64,000 nucleotides of DNA from Paenibacillus sp. CAA11 (GTDB lineage Bacteria > Bacillota > Bacilli > Paenibacillales > Paenibacillaceae). The notes below the pieces were generated by a model. That model saw only the letters and a program-made list of their open reading frames with translations. It made no database searches and had not been told where the DNA came from. Location of the stretch: the NCBI RefSeq assembly GCF_003060825.1, contig NZ_CP028922.1, forward strand, positions 4,046,501 to 4,110,500, read 5' to 3'. This document shows, in pieces, positions 25,685 to 33,616 of this stretch. Position 1 is the stretch's first letter. Every line of letters begins with the position of its first letter. Position numbers and translations under genes: made by a program.

Positions 25685-25972
25685 TTAATGTTGACAATCC
25701 ACTTTCGATGTTGATGAAGAATCCACATCCGAACAACTGATCTCCAAAATAGAATCGGAATCTCCAGTATCATTTGTTGAATCTAAATGATAACTTTGTA
25801 CATTATTGAAAATAACCTTAATTTCTTTCATTTCATCTTCCTCGCCACTGTAATTTTTCTGTCTCCAATTACATAGATCAATAACGAGAACCAATTTCTC
25901 ACTCTTAATATTAATATCTTCCATCAGGCTATCATGCAGATCGTATTCTTTAATAAAGGTATCTATCTTCAT
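25685..25972 (-). CDS. small immunity-like protein, 3' end altered by the IS
   Basis: A 95-residue acidic protein (MKIDTFIKEYDLHDSLMEDI, LVLVIDLCNWRQKNYSGEED) resembling small immunity proteins of polymorphic toxin loci. I cannot name the family. The last five codons and the stop lie in the IS right end; removing the IS across the TTTC duplication would give a different short tail (HLLTM, then stop), so the protein was only slightly changed. The start has a GGTGAG-type site. It follows a toxin-like remnant by 19 bp, consistent with an orphan toxin/immunity cassette. Confidence 0.55.
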   Translation of the reverse strand: MKIDTFIKEYDLHDSLMEDINIKSEKLVLVIDLCNWRQKNYSGEEDEMKEIKVIFNNVQSYHLDSTNDTGDSDSILEISCSDVDSSSTSKVDCQH

Positions 25973-25991
25973 ACCTACTCACCGTCCTTTG

Positions 25992-26162
25992 TTACAATAT
26001 GAAAGGCTTTAGAACCTTTACCAACTTCGAAACCTCTCTTGCAGCTTTACTTCTTTCAATATTATCATCTAGTACTAACTTTCGTAGCTCTTCTCTAAGT
26101 TTATGGTTTAAAATTAAAGCGTTTAATGTGCGTACAACCGAGATGAAGTAATCTTTATACAG
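25992..26162 (-). pseudogene. orphan C-terminal fragment, possible toxin tip
   Basis: An open minus-strand stretch of 56 codons without a start, preceded by a TAA, ending 19 bp before the immunity-like gene. The sequence looks genuinely coding (SVVRTLNALILNHKLREELR, then LVLDDNIERSKAAREVSKLV). Its place, directly upstream of a small immunity-like gene and downstream of an intact toxin/immunity pair, matches displaced toxin tips seen in polymorphic toxin arrays. Family not recognised. Confidence 0.45.
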
Positions 26163-26256
26163 GTATTACAAAGGTTATATGTGTTATTTGTTGGATGATG
26201 GGTTCATTCGCACTGGGGGTGATCTATTTCATCTACCCGCCATACATATAGAGGAT

Positions 26257-26295
26257 AAAAAAGACCACAACACGGGCGGCTAGCTCGCATTGTGG
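26257..26295 (-). terminator. terminator of the toxin-immunity operon
   Basis: CCACAATGCGAGC and GCCCGTGTTGTGG form an imperfect hairpin on the leftward strand, followed by TTTTTT about 56 nt after the immunity stop. Confidence 0.75.
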
Positions 26296-26351
26296 CATTG
26301 TTGGTTGTTTTGTACTAACTTATTGTTAAGGTTTAAATGGCTCTACACAAT

Positions 26352-26825
26352 CTATTTTACAGATTCATTTTCTATACTCTTAACTTCTAACATTTTTTGT
26401 TCAATCCAATTCATAACCATTTCTGCCTCCTCTAGAGCAATCACTCCCCTCTCGCTTTTATATTTATAAGTTTCGTAAGCCCATAGTAATATAATTTTCA
26501 CAAATTCAACTGTCTCTAATTTACAGATCGGTTCAATTTCATCTTCTTCCTCATCATAAAATGGATCTTCAATTATTGTATAGTCTTTATAAGATATAAC
26601 GCTGGATGCATTTCCTCCATGTCTATATTCGGGTATATTTCCCCTTAATAAATCAACATAATTCTCAATATCCTTTTTCAAATCTTTAAATCTCCAAGGT
26701 ATATCAGATCCTAAGGGATCACTTATCATACTGGCGAACTCTAGTGATTTTTCCTCGTCAAAATCCAATACAACCATATTAAATTCATCCATATATTTCA
26801 ATTTATATTTATATTTTATCATCAT
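26352..26825 (-). CDS. probable immunity protein for the EndoU toxin
   Basis: A 157-residue acidic protein (stretch YDEEEDEIEPICKLETVEF) encoded 16 bp downstream of the EndoU toxin gene. Position, acidity and size match the CdiI-type immunity proteins that accompany EndoU ribonuclease toxins. I start it at the ATG at 26825, 6 nt after GGAGGG; an upstream TTG lies before that site. Its AT-rich composition matches the toxin tip rather than the toxin body, so the two probably moved together. Function inferred. Confidence 0.65.
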   Translation of the reverse strand: MMIKYKYKLKYMDEFNMVVLDFDEEKSLEFASMISDPLGSDIPWRFKDLKKDIENYVDLLRGNIPEYRHGGNASSVISYKDYTIIEDPFYDEEEDEIEPICKLETVEFVKIILLWAYETYKYKSERGVIALEEAEMVMNWIEQKMLEVKSIENESVK

Positions 26826-26841
26826 TGAAGTACCCTCCAAT

Positions 26842-29019
26842 TCAGTATATTGGATATGCTGAGATTATCTTATCATTTCTTAAAATAAACTCTATTTCCA
26901 TTCCCGTGCTTGTTTTCCCTATATATTTGTTGTTTTTTATATTTACTTTATTATTAAAAGCTTCATTTACTGAATCTATTACCTGTTGTGGTGTCCATTC
27001 CTTTGGAAAAAATGTAGATTTAGGTCCTTTTAGTACTCCATTAATTTCAACATTGGCTTGATAGACACCAAACTCATTAGGTGGGTCAACATTCCCGACA
27101 ATTTTACCGTTACTATTTGGCATCCCTTCATAATGAAAACCATTGGCATTCCCATTCTTGAGTATTTCACCATCAAAAATATGGTTTAATCCATTTTCTT
27201 TAGTTCCTTGTTTAAAGTTATCTGTGTTTTGTAGACTCCCGAGCCATTTCTCTTTCTCTATAACAGACTTGGGAATTTCACCCTTCCCCTCAATCCCCTG
27301 CCGTTCCTCATGAATCACTTTCCAAAAGTTCTTCTGCGTATCGTTCTGTTCAATCCGTATATCCGGTACCTTCGTATCCGGGATCGTCATATTAAATCCG
27401 TGCTCTGTCATGCCGACCGGCTGCTTTTTCAAAGTGTCGGCGATCTCAGGGAGCACCTTTTTCAGCTTCTGCATAGCACTGCTGGAGAGTTTGATTCCCG
27501 CTTTACCGGCGCTAAGGGCAACCAGAAAGACCTGAGCCACCTTCGTGACAGCCCTTCCGTACTCCACACACTGGGCGTAAGTCGCGTCCCCGTTCATGAC
27601 CTTCCAGGACAAGCGATCCAGCGTCTTGAACGGCTCCTTATATTCCTCTGCCAGGCTCTCCCCTATGCTGTTCTTGATATCCTCAAAGCTAATCTCTCCG
27701 TTGCAGATCGCCTTCGCCAGCGTATAGGATTGCGGTACAAAATTGATGATCCCCGTCACGGTATCGACGGCATCGTCCCCGACCTGTCTGACGACCCCTT
27801 CGGCTACACCTACAGGCGTGAGCCAGCCTGCTTCTTTGGAATTCTCTACTAATTGTACTAGCTGCGCATCGATTTTTCCATCCGGCTGGGTGTTCCCGCT
27901 CAGCTGCTGATAGGTCTTCATCGCCTCTAGGAACTCCTCGTCATACTTGCCATTCACTTCTCCAAAATACAGTTCCTGTTTCTTTAAATACTCCTGTACT
28001 TTCTCAATATCCTCCGATGAAATCTCACGGTTGTACTCTTCAATTTGGCGCTCCCGCTCTTTACGTTCCTGGATCATCTTCTTAACTGCCGTCTCGATCT
28101 GGGGATAATTCGCCTCTGCCCAGCTGCGGTACTTCCCATCCAGCATGCCAATCTCAACAACAAGCACGAGCTCGCTCTCTTTGGGCATGGGCGACCCGTC
28201 TGTAAGCAGCGGGTTATACTTACAAGCTGTGCTCGGAGAGCCTTTAAAGTGTACTCTCAAGTCTACCCCCGGCCCATACCACTTGGAATCGACGCCGAGC
28301 CCGGCCAACAGGTTTCTTTGCCTTTCCGCCTCCGCACGAGCCTCATCCATATATCCCTGTCTCCCATACGCCTGGTAAACCCTGTAGGCTACCTGGCTTT
28401 TGGAGATTTCGCCAAAGGCTGCAGAGATCTTCTCCAGCTCTTCCCGTGCCCAAATCTGGTCCTTCTCTTCTCCCGTATGTAAAATGTCCAGCAAGGACGC
28501 GATCCGCTCATCTTCCTGGAAGGGCTTCAGCCTGCGCTCCAGCGAGAAATCCTTCGCTTGATTCACCAGCGCCTTAACCATATCCATCAGGGTGGGCGGA
28601 TTCCTCAGCAGATTTATGTAGGTGTCCATCATTTGCTGACGCAGCTCACTTGCCCGCTCCGTAAGCTGGGTGAACGTCCACTTCATCACCCCGAATTTTG
28701 AGGAGAGGCTCTGCTTGGTTTTGGCCTTCGCTTCCGCCTCTGCCTTCCGGTACTGTTCTGCCGCCCACTTAAGGTCCGCTTCCTTCTTCTCCATGCTTCC
28801 AAACAGCTGATCCATGATCCGCTTCATCTCGCTGAGCAGCTGGTCCACTTGCCCCGCTGCCTGCCGGACATAGGCCTCCGAATAATCCTTACGCGTATTG
28901 TCCACCAGTCTCTGAATCTCCCGGTGCACCCCGATCGAATGGTTCTCCACGGCACTGCTCAGGGTCTTGAGCTGGCGGGATAGATCCATAACCTTGGCCG
29001 GGTCTACCTTTTGCTCCAT
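26842..29019 (-). CDS. WXG-like polymorphic toxin with C-terminal EndoU RNase domain
   Basis: A 725-residue protein. Residues 1-110 are helical and WXG100/LXG-like, suggesting export by a type VII system (inference). A peptidoglycan-binding-like module near 430-490 includes VQEYLKKQELYFGEVNGKYD and LSGNTQPDGKIDAQL. Residues ~600-725 are an EndoU nuclease: NHIFDGEI, GFHYEGMP, GVYQANVEINGV, STFFPKEWTPQQVI, and final ISAYPIY. Catalytic His are predicted near 613 and 629. The ATG at 29019 is chosen because AGGAGGT lies 5 nt upstream; the frame continues 85 codons further but into repeated non-coding-looking DNA. The tip is strikingly AT-rich compared with the GC-rich body. Confidence 0.85.
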   Translation of the reverse strand: MEQKVDPAKVMDLSRQLKTLSSAVENHSIGVHREIQRLVDNTRKDYSEAYVRQAAGQVDQLLSEMKRIMDQLFGSMEKKEADLKWAAEQYRKAEAEAKAKTKQSLSSKFGVMKWTFTQLTERASELRQQMMDTYINLLRNPPTLMDMVKALVNQAKDFSLERRLKPFQEDERIASLLDILHTGEEKDQIWAREELEKISAAFGEISKSQVAYRVYQAYGRQGYMDEARAEAERQRNLLAGLGVDSKWYGPGVDLRVHFKGSPSTACKYNPLLTDGSPMPKESELVLVVEIGMLDGKYRSWAEANYPQIETAVKKMIQERKERERQIEEYNREISSEDIEKVQEYLKKQELYFGEVNGKYDEEFLEAMKTYQQLSGNTQPDGKIDAQLVQLVENSKEAGWLTPVGVAEGVVRQVGDDAVDTVTGIINFVPQSYTLAKAICNGEISFEDIKNSIGESLAEEYKEPFKTLDRLSWKVMNGDATYAQCVEYGRAVTKVAQVFLVALSAGKAGIKLSSSAMQKLKKVLPEIADTLKKQPVGMTEHGFNMTIPDTKVPDIRIEQNDTQKNFWKVIHEERQGIEGKGEIPKSVIEKEKWLGSLQNTDNFKQGTKENGLNHIFDGEILKNGNANGFHYEGMPNSNGKIVGNVDPPNEFGVYQANVEINGVLKGPKSTFFPKEWTPQQVIDSVNEAFNNKVNIKNNKYIGKTSTGMEIEFILRNDKIISAYPIY

Positions 29020-29038
29020 ATAAACCTCCTCATTCAAG

Positions 29039-29205
29039 GCTATATTTAATCCTTCATCCCTACTTATGTACATGCTCGATTTGCTTAAGGATAATTCTGT
29101 AAAAAACTCCGTTCTATGAGCATACTCCATTCCCTCGCAGCCAGAGAAGGTGCTTAGGTCTGTTTCCTTATGTGGCGAAGGAACTATTTTACAATTCAAA
29201 AAAGC
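29039..29205. repeat. dispersed direct repeat, copy 1 (upstream of the EndoU toxin)
   Basis: About 166 bp, roughly nine in ten positions identical by eye to 32221-32386, in the same orientation. It runs from GCTATATTT to ATTTTACAATT and contains conserved cores such as CTCCGTTCTATGAGCATACT. It ends 19 bp upstream of the toxin start, so it may carry that gene's promoter or leader. Confidence 0.85.
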
Positions 29206-29363
29206 TCTGTTCCGTAATAGTGCTTGGTACCTGTAGTAATAGCGGCATAAATCGGCTGATTCGTCGTAATCCACTCCCGCGCGTCTTTCTTTTCATTATG
29301 ACAGGGGAAAGTGACTTCAGGTTCTCAGCGAATATCTGTTCTATGATGCACTAAAAACTAAAC

Positions 29364-29406
29364 AACCTAAGCCCATGTGAAAATCGGACTCAGGTCGCTT
29401 AAGGTT
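29364..29406 (-). terminator. terminator of the lipoprotein gene
   Basis: AACCTTAAGC and GCTTAGGTT pair with one bulge on the leftward strand and are followed by GTTTAGTTTTTAG. It is 76 nt past the lipoprotein stop. Confidence 0.6.
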
Positions 29407-29481
29407 GCTTTTTCAATTACGGGCCGAACTCTGTTCTTTCACTTCGATTCCATTATTGGTCTTCGTCACCCTACAACCTCT

Positions 29482-31917
29482 TTAATTCTCTAAAATAAGG
29501 TAACTTAGTAGCCCGCTTAATGTTGCATTCTTTAATTTGGCATTGGAAGATGCATAATAAACGTTTTGTATAACTTTAATAACATCATCTTCGTTTACAT
29601 CATCACTTAATCGAACAATGAAGGTTTTCTCATTGCCTTTTAAAAATTTTAGAAGGTTATTTTTATATTCAGTCGGAGAATTAATCTCCAGCCCCTTCGT
29701 TCTGTAATAATCCAATGACTTGTCTTTACTAACAAATTGCTTCAACCCTTCATCTGTCCAATAATCTTTATCAAAGGTAAACTCCAGATCCTCTGCTGTT
29801 TCATCGTCAGAATTATATAATAAGTAACCGACGCCCGAGTTTGTTTCATTATTGGTTGAATCGACATTGTACCACTTCCCATTGATCTTCACCTTATTCC
29901 ACGCATGCGGTACGCCTCCAAGGTAACCTGTTACGACGATGCTATCTAAGCCTGCTAAATCACTAAGCAGCTTGTAGGTTGCCGCGTAGCTAGCACATAC
30001 TCCAATTTTGTTTACCATGATTCCATAGGCCGTAAAAGAATCATTAAATTTTTTATCAATCGTCTTAAAATTGTTTTTCTCGGCATTTTCCAAAGCTGCG
30101 TCATCATATTTTGCATGATCATTTAAATAATCATATATCGCTTGTTGCTTTTCGGCATCACTCATATCATTTGTAATAATCTGCGAGAGGATTTTGCGCG
30201 CTTCTTGCATGATTTCTTTTTGTTGCTTGGCAATATTATCTTTACTCTCGCTATAACTAATAAATAGAGTGGATTTTTTAAAATCGAAGCCATAATTCTC
30301 AACATCTAATATTAATGGATTTTGGTATTTTACTTTGAGTAAGGTATCCGCTAAAAAGTCGATATTTAGGGCCTCTGGGAATGCCTTCAATGAAATCTCT
30401 TGGTTTGCGGCAATTAAATTTAAGGCCAAGTACTCTTCTAATGCAGAATCTGCATTGATTTTATAATCATTAGCCGCTTCTGTTAGAGGAACATATTCTT
30501 TATTGCCCTCATCCAGCTGCTCCCGTGTATTTGCTTTCTGATGTTCAATCAAATCATCATTATGACTTGTTGAATTATCGACAATAGAAGGGTCGGGAGC
30601 GTACTCCATGACGTTTTCCGGCTCAAGTAGACCTCCATTGCTGTGATCTCTAGTATCCTGCTTATCTATAAAGGCACTCCATTTTTGTTTATCAAATGAG
30701 TATACTGTGGTTGTACCGCTAATCGCTGTTCCTTTCACTTTATAAGGAATTAGTGCAAAGCCATCTTTGTCATATTCAATATGATTTTCATAAATTAGAT
30801 CCCGCTCCAAAATCGTTGTATTATCTATTGCATACAATTTGATTTTTTTAGGTAACTCATCAATGGTTTGAAATCCTGAGTAATATAGTTCGTGCAACTC
30901 TTCCATACCAATTACCAGGGTTTTAGATAAATGAAATGTGCTAACTGCAGGGCTGAAATTTGATTCATTTCCATTTTCATCAACAGCCGTTACATAGAAC
31001 TCTCCTTCGACCATCCTATTTTGTGCGATCGTTGCCTTTCGTCTGGAACCATGCGGGTTCCGATCTCCATATAACAATCCTTGATTTCCATCTGATGCAA
31101 AGTCTTGAAATTCCGTATCGGTAACCGTGCCAATTAAATAGGGATATGTATGTTTAAAACCTTCCTCCGCCCCACTGATTTTTTCGGCATTATGCATGGA
31201 CATTACATTATAAACATTATACTTCTTAGCACCTTTTACCTTGTTCCATACCAGTTTAAATCTTCCATCAGCATCAATTTGATAGGCAGCATTCGGTGAT
31301 GGTAGTGGAGATTTGATTGTAAAAGGTATAATTATCGGTTTTTTCAATTTTGTCGGTGTTTTTGCATCTAAGTCATAACGGATACAAATATAATACATAG
31401 GGGCGTTTCCCCAAGAGTTTTCTGTATCCCTAGTAGAATCAAAAGAGGTTAATACCGGCTTGAATGCACTTAGGGTTAACACACTTTGACTAGTATTAGT
31501 GTCTTCAACTGCTTCGAGTGTAGATACTTCACTTTCATATAAACACCTTGGGTCTGTATGTACAGTTGCGATACTTTTCTTAAATCTAACAGCATCATCT
31601 TGTCTAAACCGTTCGGCAATTTCCTTATCGCTATGAGCGAAGGCATGTGTAGAATATAAATTTGAGTTGAATTTTATTTTAAAAACTTGATTGTAATTCA
31701 CGTTGTACATCGGTGATAAGTATTGCGTTTCCTCTTCTCCGTTATACTTCTTTTTTAGATCTGACACCGTTGTATGTGTTGTATGCGTTGTAAGGGCAGG
31801 TGACTTTTCTTCTGTTTTTGATACTTTTTGATCCTTTTTCTGGTCCTCCACACTATTTCCTTCACAACCCGATAATATAAAAGCAATTACTAAGACTAGA
31901 GACAGTATTCTTTTCAA
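29482..31917 (-). CDS. lipoprotein with transglutaminase-like domain
   Basis: An 811-residue predicted surface lipoprotein. A basic N terminus and hydrophobic stretch lead into the lipobox LSGC near residue 18. A long extracellular part includes a fibronectin-III-like region (FKLVWNKVKGAKKYNVYN). The C-terminal third is a transglutaminase/protease-like domain with a Cys-His-Asp triad: GVCASYAATYKLLSDLAG, GGVPHAWNKVKINGKWYNV and VDSTNN. Such domains in surface proteins are usually peptidases or protein-modifying enzymes; the substrate is unknown. TTG at 31917 is chosen because AAAGGAG lies 9 nt upstream and it places the signal peptide at residue 1. Confidence 0.78.
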   Translation of the reverse strand: MKRILSLVLVIAFILSGCEGNSVEDQKKDQKVSKTEEKSPALTTHTTHTTVSDLKKKYNGEEETQYLSPMYNVNYNQVFKIKFNSNLYSTHAFAHSDKEIAERFRQDDAVRFKKSIATVHTDPRCLYESEVSTLEAVEDTNTSQSVLTLSAFKPVLTSFDSTRDTENSWGNAPMYYICIRYDLDAKTPTKLKKPIIIPFTIKSPLPSPNAAYQIDADGRFKLVWNKVKGAKKYNVYNVMSMHNAEKISGAEEGFKHTYPYLIGTVTDTEFQDFASDGNQGLLYGDRNPHGSRRKATIAQNRMVEGEFYVTAVDENGNESNFSPAVSTFHLSKTLVIGMEELHELYYSGFQTIDELPKKIKLYAIDNTTILERDLIYENHIEYDKDGFALIPYKVKGTAISGTTTVYSFDKQKWSAFIDKQDTRDHSNGGLLEPENVMEYAPDPSIVDNSTSHNDDLIEHQKANTREQLDEGNKEYVPLTEAANDYKINADSALEEYLALNLIAANQEISLKAFPEALNIDFLADTLLKVKYQNPLILDVENYGFDFKKSTLFISYSESKDNIAKQQKEIMQEARKILSQIITNDMSDAEKQQAIYDYLNDHAKYDDAALENAEKNNFKTIDKKFNDSFTAYGIMVNKIGVCASYAATYKLLSDLAGLDSIVVTGYLGGVPHAWNKVKINGKWYNVDSTNNETNSGVGYLLYNSDDETAEDLEFTFDKDYWTDEGLKQFVSKDKSLDYYRTKGLEINSPTEYKNNLLKFLKGNEKTFIVRLSDDVNEDDVIKVIQNVYYASSNAKLKNATLSGLLSYLILEN

Positions 31918-32136
31918 AATTTTTCGCTCCTTTGAGTGATAATAAAGCAATATATCGTTAGGAATCCGGCAAACTCTATTTAGAGATTCACCACACGACT
32001 AATTCCGAATATAAGCTTAGTAACCGTGATCAAATTCTAAGTCATATATATATGCCCAATTAATAAGGGCCATTCTAGATAAACATCCTCATACTTAAAA
32101 ACAGCTCCTCTCAACTACCTAGCAGCGCTCTTAGTA

Positions 32137-32202
32137 TTATTGGCTTGGCACCTTGCTATCCCCGCTAATGACTTCAAGCTCTTCAATAACCAAATGCTTC
32201 AT
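32137..32202 (-). CDS. 21-residue ORF resembling a bacteriocin leader (doubtful)
   Basis: A short minus-strand frame reads MKHLVIEELEVISGD followed by SKVPSQ and a stop. The first 15 residues match the L-x-x-x-E-L-x-x-I-x-G pattern of double-glycine leaders, but with GD in place of GG and almost no core. It lies 19 nt past repeat copy 2. No strong ribosome-binding site is seen. It may be a truncated precursor gene or chance. Confidence 0.2.
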   Translation of the reverse strand: MKHLVIEELEVISGDSKVPSQ

Positions 32203-32220
32203 TAAAGCAGGCATCGATCA

Positions 32221-32386
32221 GCTATATTTGTCCCCCATCCAAACTTATGTACATGCTAGATTTACTTAAGGATAATTATGTAAAAAACTCCGTTCTATGA
32301 GCATACTCCATTCCCTTGCAACCAGAGAAGGTGCTTAGGTCTGTACCCTCATATGGCGAAGGGACTATTTTACAATTAAAAAAACC
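32221..32386. repeat. dispersed direct repeat, copy 2
   Basis: Second copy of the ~166-bp sequence at 29039-29205. In the frame that is open through copy 1, this copy has a TAA in place of GAA, which argues that the repeat is not selected as coding sequence. In the rest of 31918-32557 I see only terminators and the doubtful small ORF. Confidence 0.85.
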
Positions 32387-32417
32387 TTGAAAGCCACGAG
32401 TCTGCATTTCAAGGTTT
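32382..32417. terminator. hairpin at the edge of repeat copy 2
   Basis: A perfect 11-bp stem pairs AAACCTTGAAA with TTTCAAGGTTT. On the leftward strand it is followed by a run of seven T. No obvious gene needs it on that strand besides trxA, which has its own terminator. Confidence 0.6.
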
Positions 32418-32494
32418 GAATTTTACACAGGATAAGTTATGAATCATAGTTTGTGTAGACTCAAAAGCCCAGTAGAATGAAGCAGTATAAACAA

Positions 32495-32520
32495 AAAGCC
32501 CGAACGCTTCGTCCGGACTT
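32495..32520 (-). terminator. terminator of trxA
   Basis: An imperfect stem AAAGCCCGAACG / CGTCCGGACTTT with a TT-containing loop is followed on the leftward strand by TTTTTG, 37 nt after the trxA stop. Confidence 0.7.
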
Positions 32521-32557
32521 TCCCTTTCACTTATTACAGTTCCATCTTACTTCCCGC

Positions 32558-32872
32558 TTATTTATGCTTATTAATCATCTCTTGCAGCGCGCTTTTGGAT
32601 TGGACGCCAACGGCACCATCGACGGGTTTGCCGTCTTTGAACAGAATTAGTGTCGGAATGCTCATGACTTTGAATGCCTGCGCAGTCTCTGGGTTTTCAT
32701 CCACGTTGAGCTTAGCAATCGAAGCTGCGCCGCCCAGTTCCTGATCGAGCTCTTCCAATACAGGAGCGATCATGCGGCATGGTCCGCACCATGGAGCCCA
32801 GAAGTCCACCAGAGTCAGCCCGCTTTGAATGTCACTCGCAAAAGTTTGGTCATTAGTATGTGCAACTGCCAT
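32558..32872 (-). CDS. trxA: thioredoxin
   Basis: A 104-residue cytosolic thioredoxin reducing protein disulfides. The active site is [10 protein letters not shown] near residue 30, and the cis-Pro is in [15 protein letters not shown]. Length and motifs are standard. GGAGG lies 8 nt upstream of the ATG. It is 34 bp downstream of a thioredoxin-like gene on the same strand, so they are probably co-transcribed. Whether this is the essential or a second trxA cannot be told from the window. Confidence 0.93.
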   Translation of the reverse strand: MAVAHTNDQTFASDIQSGLTLVDFWAPWCGPCRMIAPVLEELDQELGGAASIAKLNVDENPETAQAFKVMSIPTLILFKDGKPVDGAVGVQSKSALQEMINKHK

Positions 32873-32906
32873 TTTACATTCCTCCCAGTTTTATTAATAT
32901 AAATGG

Positions 32907-33242
32907 TTAACCGTTATAGATGTGATGCAGATGATCCAGCTTCTCTCGCAAATCCCCGAACCGTACAAAACGATCCTCCCGCAAATACTCCCTCTGCCCA
33001 ATGATCAGCAGCATGATCGGCGCACTTAGAATCAGCAGCTTCTCCGCCACCTCCGGAACCTCACTAGCATCCACATGACCGAAATGGATTAGCGGGTAAT
33101 CGGCAAGCAGCTCCCTTAGCTTCGGTAAAAGCGCGTGGCAAGTGCTGCAATCCGGACTGGATACGTATAAAAAACTCCATTCGTGCTGCTCAACAAATGC
33201 TTCAACTTCCCGGATTGATGTCAGTTTCAGTTCTTTTTTCAT
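32907..33242 (-). CDS. thioredoxin-family protein
   Basis: A 111-residue small thioredoxin-fold protein with CSTC as its CxxC site (FLYVSSPDCSTCHALLPKLR) and cis-Pro in ILSAPIMLLI. It resembles B. subtilis YtpP/YdbP-type accessory thioredoxins. ATG 33242 is chosen because GGGGTGG lies 4 nt upstream; earlier in-frame codons lack a site. It heads a two-gene operon with trxA, divergent from a GntR regulator whose intergenic region contains a dyad, so GntR control is possible (inference). Confidence 0.8.
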   Translation of the reverse strand: MKKELKLTSIREVEAFVEQHEWSFLYVSSPDCSTCHALLPKLRELLADYPLIHFGHVDASEVPEVAEKLLILSAPIMLLIIGQREYLREDRFVRFGDLREKLDHLHHIYNG

Positions 33243-33467
33243 CGTTCCACCCCATTTTACGAAGCCTGCCCCAAACGCAACTGTCCGAATGCTAACCATC
33301 CCTCATAAGCCGACTCAGGCAGCTACTATTCGTAGGTTTCACTTAAGCTGTGGTCCGTGATTCAGGGTACGTGGTACGTAATTCTAATCGGTAAAGCATG
33401 ATCGCGTAACACGATTCCTTAAATTTGTTTGTAGAGCATCTGTCATCATCCAGCAAATATAAACCAG

Positions 33468-33526
33468 TTAACTAGTTAAATAATCATTTATGTATATAGA
33501 GTAATCCTAAACCTTCACATTGTCAA
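33468..33526. promoter_or_regulatory. promoter and palindrome between the thioredoxin-like and gntR genes
   Basis: Read leftward, TTGACA (33526-33521), a 17-bp spacer and TACTCT (33503-33498) form a candidate promoter for the thioredoxin genes. Downstream of it, TTAACTAGTTAA (33468-33479) is a perfect 12-bp palindrome, a plausible operator for the divergent GntR protein. The rest of 33243-33616 shows nothing else I recognise. Confidence 0.45.
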
Positions 33527-33616
33527 GTTACGTGGGAAACTTGATTTTTGCTGCCTACTTCTTTAAGCTTTAGTTATCTAAATCAATAGACAATTAAGAA
33601 AGCGGGGCACTTAAGC

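Larger units (their letters stand above)
24483..25701 (+). mobile_element. IS3-family insertion sequence, complete (~1.22 kb)
   Basis: Terminal inverted repeats of about 26 bp: the left end begins TGGATCGTCTACACTTAG and the right end read inward begins TGGATTGTCAACATTAAA. About 18 of the first 26 positions match, with the TG...CA ends typical of the family. It holds two overlapping-phase frames, orfA and orfB. TTTC occurs at 24479-24482 and 25703-25706, a possible 4-bp target duplication offset by one base at the right end. Both genes are intact, so the element may be active. It cut the end of an immunity-like gene. Confidence 0.88.

Noticed and set aside
29020..29274. 85-codon N-terminal extension of the EndoU toxin frame
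   Set aside because: The strong AGGAGGT site sits just before the ATG at 29019, and the extension is the dispersed repeat, whose second copy has an in-frame stop.
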